This document shows positions 16,496-18,722 of a stretch of 18,722 nt of DNA, in pieces. Source of the stretch: Willaertia magna (Eukaryota > Heterolobosea > Eutetramitea > Acrasida > Naegleriidae); contig CADWAF010005366.1 of assembly GCA_902984215.1 (NCBI GenBank), positions 1 through 18,722 on the forward strand. Reading direction: 5' to 3'. Numbering within the stretch: the stretch's first letter is position 1; each line of letters begins with the position of its first letter. The notes beneath the pieces were generated by a model. That model saw only the letters and a program-made list of their open reading frames with translations, did no database searches and was not told the origin of the DNA. The translations under genes and the position numbers were made by a program.

Positions 16496-17489
16496 ATGTC
16501 TCTAAGCACAATCAATCATTTGCCACCGGAACTCTTTATTAACATTATTACTTTTCTTCCTTTTAAAAATGTAATTTCATTATTTTTATTATCGAAACAG
16601 TATAATGAGCAATACACAAATAATTCTTTACTTTTTTGTGAATTGTGTAAAAATCTTTGCAATAAAAGAAATTGAAAATTATCAAAAAAAAGAGAGAGAA
16701 ATTAATTATAAAAATACTTTACAATATTTAATTGAAAACTATTTAAATTACACATTTAACACTTCTATTCCATTTTATGACCAAAACCTTTACAATGATA
16801 TTTATTCCATTTCAAATGATAACAAAACCCTTACCGTTGTAAAAGAACCAAAACATGGAGAATTCATTACAATTTGTTCAAAAAAAGAATTTAAAAAAGG
16901 AAATTTATATAAAACAATATTCAAATTAAATGAATATAACCCAAAAAGAACAAAAAATTTTTTTAAAGTAATGATTGGGGTTGAAAGTAAATATTTCTTT
17001 CCTTGGAACAATCAATCAGGAAATGATGTGATTAGTTGGAACACTTTAAGTTATGGAGCTGCTTTTATAATTGGATCACAACAAATAATTACAAAACCCA
17101 ACGGACAAGTTCCATATCTTCTTTCTAATGGTGTTGGTTATTCATATGAATTTAAATCTGGAGATTGTATTGTAATGGAAGTTGACTTGACAAATTTAAA
17201 AGAAAGTGAAATAAATAATAAAATTGAAAATGCAGAAGCTTATTGTAAAGAAAGAGAGATTTTTGGATTTGTAGATTTATCTGCTAAAGATTATTAAGCG
17301 AAAATGAAATTTAGTGTTTATAATTGTAAATTAAAAACGTTTCATGTTGGAGAGTGGATTGAATTTGGTAATTCAAATGTGACTTATGTTCCAAGTGTTA
17401 ATATTCTGGGACAGACAGTTTCAATTTATGGAACAGAAAACGAGAAAACGCTGCAGGAATTTCAATGTGACTTTGAAATTTTTTTGTAA
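16496..17489 (+). pseudogene. F-box/SPRY protein, frameshift plus nonsense codon
   Basis: The gene starts at the ATG at 16496 after an A-run. Residues 1-50 are an F-box (INHLPPELFINIITFLPFKN, then VISLFLLSKQYNEQY). The frame then ends at TGA 16673-16675. Coding sequence resumes in the next frame at the AAAA run near 16664 (EIENYQKKEREINYKNTLQY) and continues through SPRY-like sequence: WNTLSYGAAFIIG, GVGYSYEFKSGDCIVMEVDL, GFVDLSAKDY. A TAA at 17295-17297 interrupts it. The same frame goes on with AKMKFSVYNCKLKTFHVGEW and YVPSVNILGQTVSIY, the C-terminal strands of a SPRY (B30.2) domain, to TAA at 17487-17489. Two independent breaks make it a likely pseudogene. The intact form, about 330 residues, would link SKP1 to a SPRY recognition domain. 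Confidence 0.75.
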
Positions 17490-17609
17490 AGAAAAGCACT
17501 AGTTAGGAATGTAATAATTTATTTGTAAATTGAATTTAATAAATTTACTAAAATTGGGGAATGAACATGGTTTTTAATTAAAAGAATGTACCGCAAATTT
17601 TAAATTTCA

Positions 17610-17738
17610 GCAAATAAAAATCCAACTGCTCCACAATTAAAATTACCAAAAAAAGGTAAATTAATATACATTAATTGTAACAATTTTCCAACTGCTTTAC
17701 AGTATATATTAAAAACAACATTACAATCTTTAGCATAA
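17610..17738 (+). pseudogene. short coding remnant, unknown family
   Basis: This is a 42-codon stretch ending in TAA. It reads like protein rather than random AT sequence: NKNPTAPQLKLPKKGKLIYI, then FPTALQYILKTTLQSLA. It has no start codon. A TAA lies just upstream, and the stretch begins inside a TTTCAG acceptor-like sequence. It could be the last exon of an unrecognised gene or a relic of a family member. No function can be assigned. Confidence 0.35.
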
Positions 17739-17767
17739 ATTGAAATGATGAATAGAAACCATAACAA

Positions 17768-18368
17768 CTAAAAAAATAATTTTCCTTTTAAAAAGAAATT
17801 TATATGTCTGTCTAAAACAAAAATTATTGCACAAAGAAAATTAAAGCTTCTTTCTTTATGATTGTGTCTTTTTGTTTCAAATGACTTCGTTTGCGTCATT
17901 CCAGCTTTCTTAAAACAATAAACAATAATTTCATCTGACACTTTAACACAAACGATAGGTAAATTAGGTTTCAAATGAATAATGAGCTTTTCTTCATACA
18001 AGGTAAACTTTGCAGAATTTTCATTAAATAAAGCATAACAATTACCCATATTTATCATTTACACAAATTGCTACATGTCTTCCTCCAGCAACTACTTCTG
18101 TAATAGTATTGTTCTATTTAGTATTATTAAATTCCTTTTATAATTCACCATTATTTAAAGGTAAAAAATTATAGTTAGATTTTCCATAATCTGTTCACTT
18201 CATCCTTTACAATTACAAATTGTTCTAAATGTGTAATTTTACAATTTAAAGAATTTTTTAATGTATTTTTTACTTCATTACGTAAATTAAAACTTTGTAA
18301 ATTATTAAAAGGCAACACACCACCAAAATAAAATTCATTATAGAGTAATTTACTTAACGTAGAAGTTT
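17768..18368 (-). pseudogene. degraded RCC1-like (beta-propeller) gene
   Basis: Three fragments in different frames line up on the minus strand. The first (18368 to about 18185) reads KLLYNEFYFGGVLPFNNLQS and LEQFVIVKDEVNRLW. The second (about 18190 to 18045) reads NYNFLPLNNGEL and ITEVVAGGRHVAICVNDKYG, with two in-frame stops between them. The last (18050 to 17768) reads GNCYALFNENSAKF and VCVKVSDEIIVYCF. The segment EVVAGGRHVAICVNDKYG fits the RCC1 repeat pattern (v-aGg-H-lal--dG). At least two frameshifts and two nonsense codons mean it cannot encode one protein. The family assignment rests on this short repeat, so it is tentative. Confidence 0.55.
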
Positions 18369-18395
18369 ATTATTTTTACCATTTGGGTGCTCACT

Positions 18396-18722
18396 TTATT
18401 GTAAACCAGTGAATTTGTTAACTCTTGTTAAATACGGATTTAAAACTGAACCAAGATATAAATAACCATTATGTTCATGTGCTTCACTTACTGCACCAGA
18501 TTGTAATCCACTTAAATCTTCAAATACTTCTTTAACTCTTCCTTTATCATCAATTCTTTTAACAACACCCATTCTCTTAATTAATCCTAAAGTATCTGCA
18601 GGTGGAATATATTTATTAACTAAAACTCCAAGATCTTCATGTTCTTGAATTGCTGACATTGAATTTGCAGTGTATGAATATAAAGCAACTAAGAAATTAC
18701 CATTTCCATCTGCAACAATGTT
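18396..18722 (-). CDS. strictosidine synthase-like/APMAP-type protein, C-terminal part
   Basis: The last 108 codons are present. The 5' part lies beyond the right edge. The frame is open from the edge (NIVADGNGNFLVALYSY) to the stop at 18396-18398. The tail VVKRIDDKGRVKEVFED, then SEAHEHNGYLYLGSVLNPYL, matches the end of the six-bladed beta-propeller of the strictosidine synthase-like family. Its animal member APMAP ends in a similar EVHEHDGHLYLGS motif. Outside plants these proteins act as lactone or ester hydrolases (paraoxonase-like), usually at membranes of the secretory path. The N-terminal membrane anchor and the metal-binding residues are not in the window. Confidence 0.8.
   Translation of the reverse strand, partial: NIVADGNGNFLVALYSYTANSMSAIQEHEDLGVLVNKYIPPADTLGLIKRMGVVKRIDDKGRVKEVFEDLSGLQSGAVSEAHEHNGYLYLGSVLNPYLTRVNKFTGLQ

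Noticed and set aside
16655..16680. Programmed ribosomal frameshift joining F-box and SPRY
   Set aside because: There is no classical slippery heptamer with a downstream structure, and a second lesion downstream favours simple decay.
16802..17011. Minus-strand 69-codon frame
   Set aside because: It is antisense of the SPRY-encoding segment.
1..18722. CRISPR array, insertion sequence, integrated virus or transposase
   Set aside because: No regular repeat-spacer pattern, no terminal inverted repeats with a transposase frame, and no reverse transcriptase or capsid-like frame were seen.

Overview
The window is nuclear DNA of a single-celled eukaryote. It is very AT-rich and compact. Genes lie on both strands with short spacers. 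Several genes are split by tiny GT-AG introns (40 to 77 bases) whose removal restores well-known protein motifs exactly. The gene content (F-box, leucine-rich repeat, SPRY and RCC1-like proteins from expanded families, plus Asn/Lys-rich low-complexity inserts) suggests a free-living amoeba or amoeboflagellate. A heterolobosean such as Naegleria or a relative is my best guess, but the sequence alone does not prove it.

Layout. 1-111: start of a secreted protein (minus strand), cut by the window edge. 112-709: non-coding, with a diverged direct repeat and a palindrome. 710-4498: an F-box protein, an LRR protein with an unresolved 5' end, and a small orphan, all minus. 4593-7171: a three-exon importin alpha (minus) carrying a long Lys/Glu-rich insertion. 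7172-7449: divergent promoter region. 7450-9776: a two-exon SMARCAL1/ZRANB3-type SNF2 ATPase (plus). 10012-10815: a 267-residue orphan (minus). 10938-13395: a five-exon gene (minus) for a secreted, probably GPI-anchored protein that resembles bacterial RIFT-barrel/toroid polysaccharide-lyase-like (PcRGLX-type) proteins. 13396-13993: long, extremely AT-rich spacer. 13994-14461: a small protein resembling the BECR-fold nuclease domains of bacterial polymorphic toxins (plus). 14739-18370: broken or fragmentary family genes, namely an F-box/LRR gene with a frameshift, an F-box/SPRY gene with a frameshift and a nonsense codon, a short orphan coding remnant, and a badly degraded RCC1-like gene. 18396-18722: C-terminal end of a strictosidine synthase-like/APMAP-type protein (minus), cut by the window edge.

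The genes do not form one pathway. Two housekeeping genes (importin alpha and the SNF2 remodeller) sit head to head across about 280 bases and may share a promoter. Two genes of apparently bacterial ancestry, the PcRGLX-like surface protein and the BECR-like protein, also sit head to head. They border a stretch where lineage-specific family genes are decaying. The breaks are concentrated in that stretch, while the long multi-exon genes elsewhere are fully open, which argues for real gene decay rather than general sequencing error.
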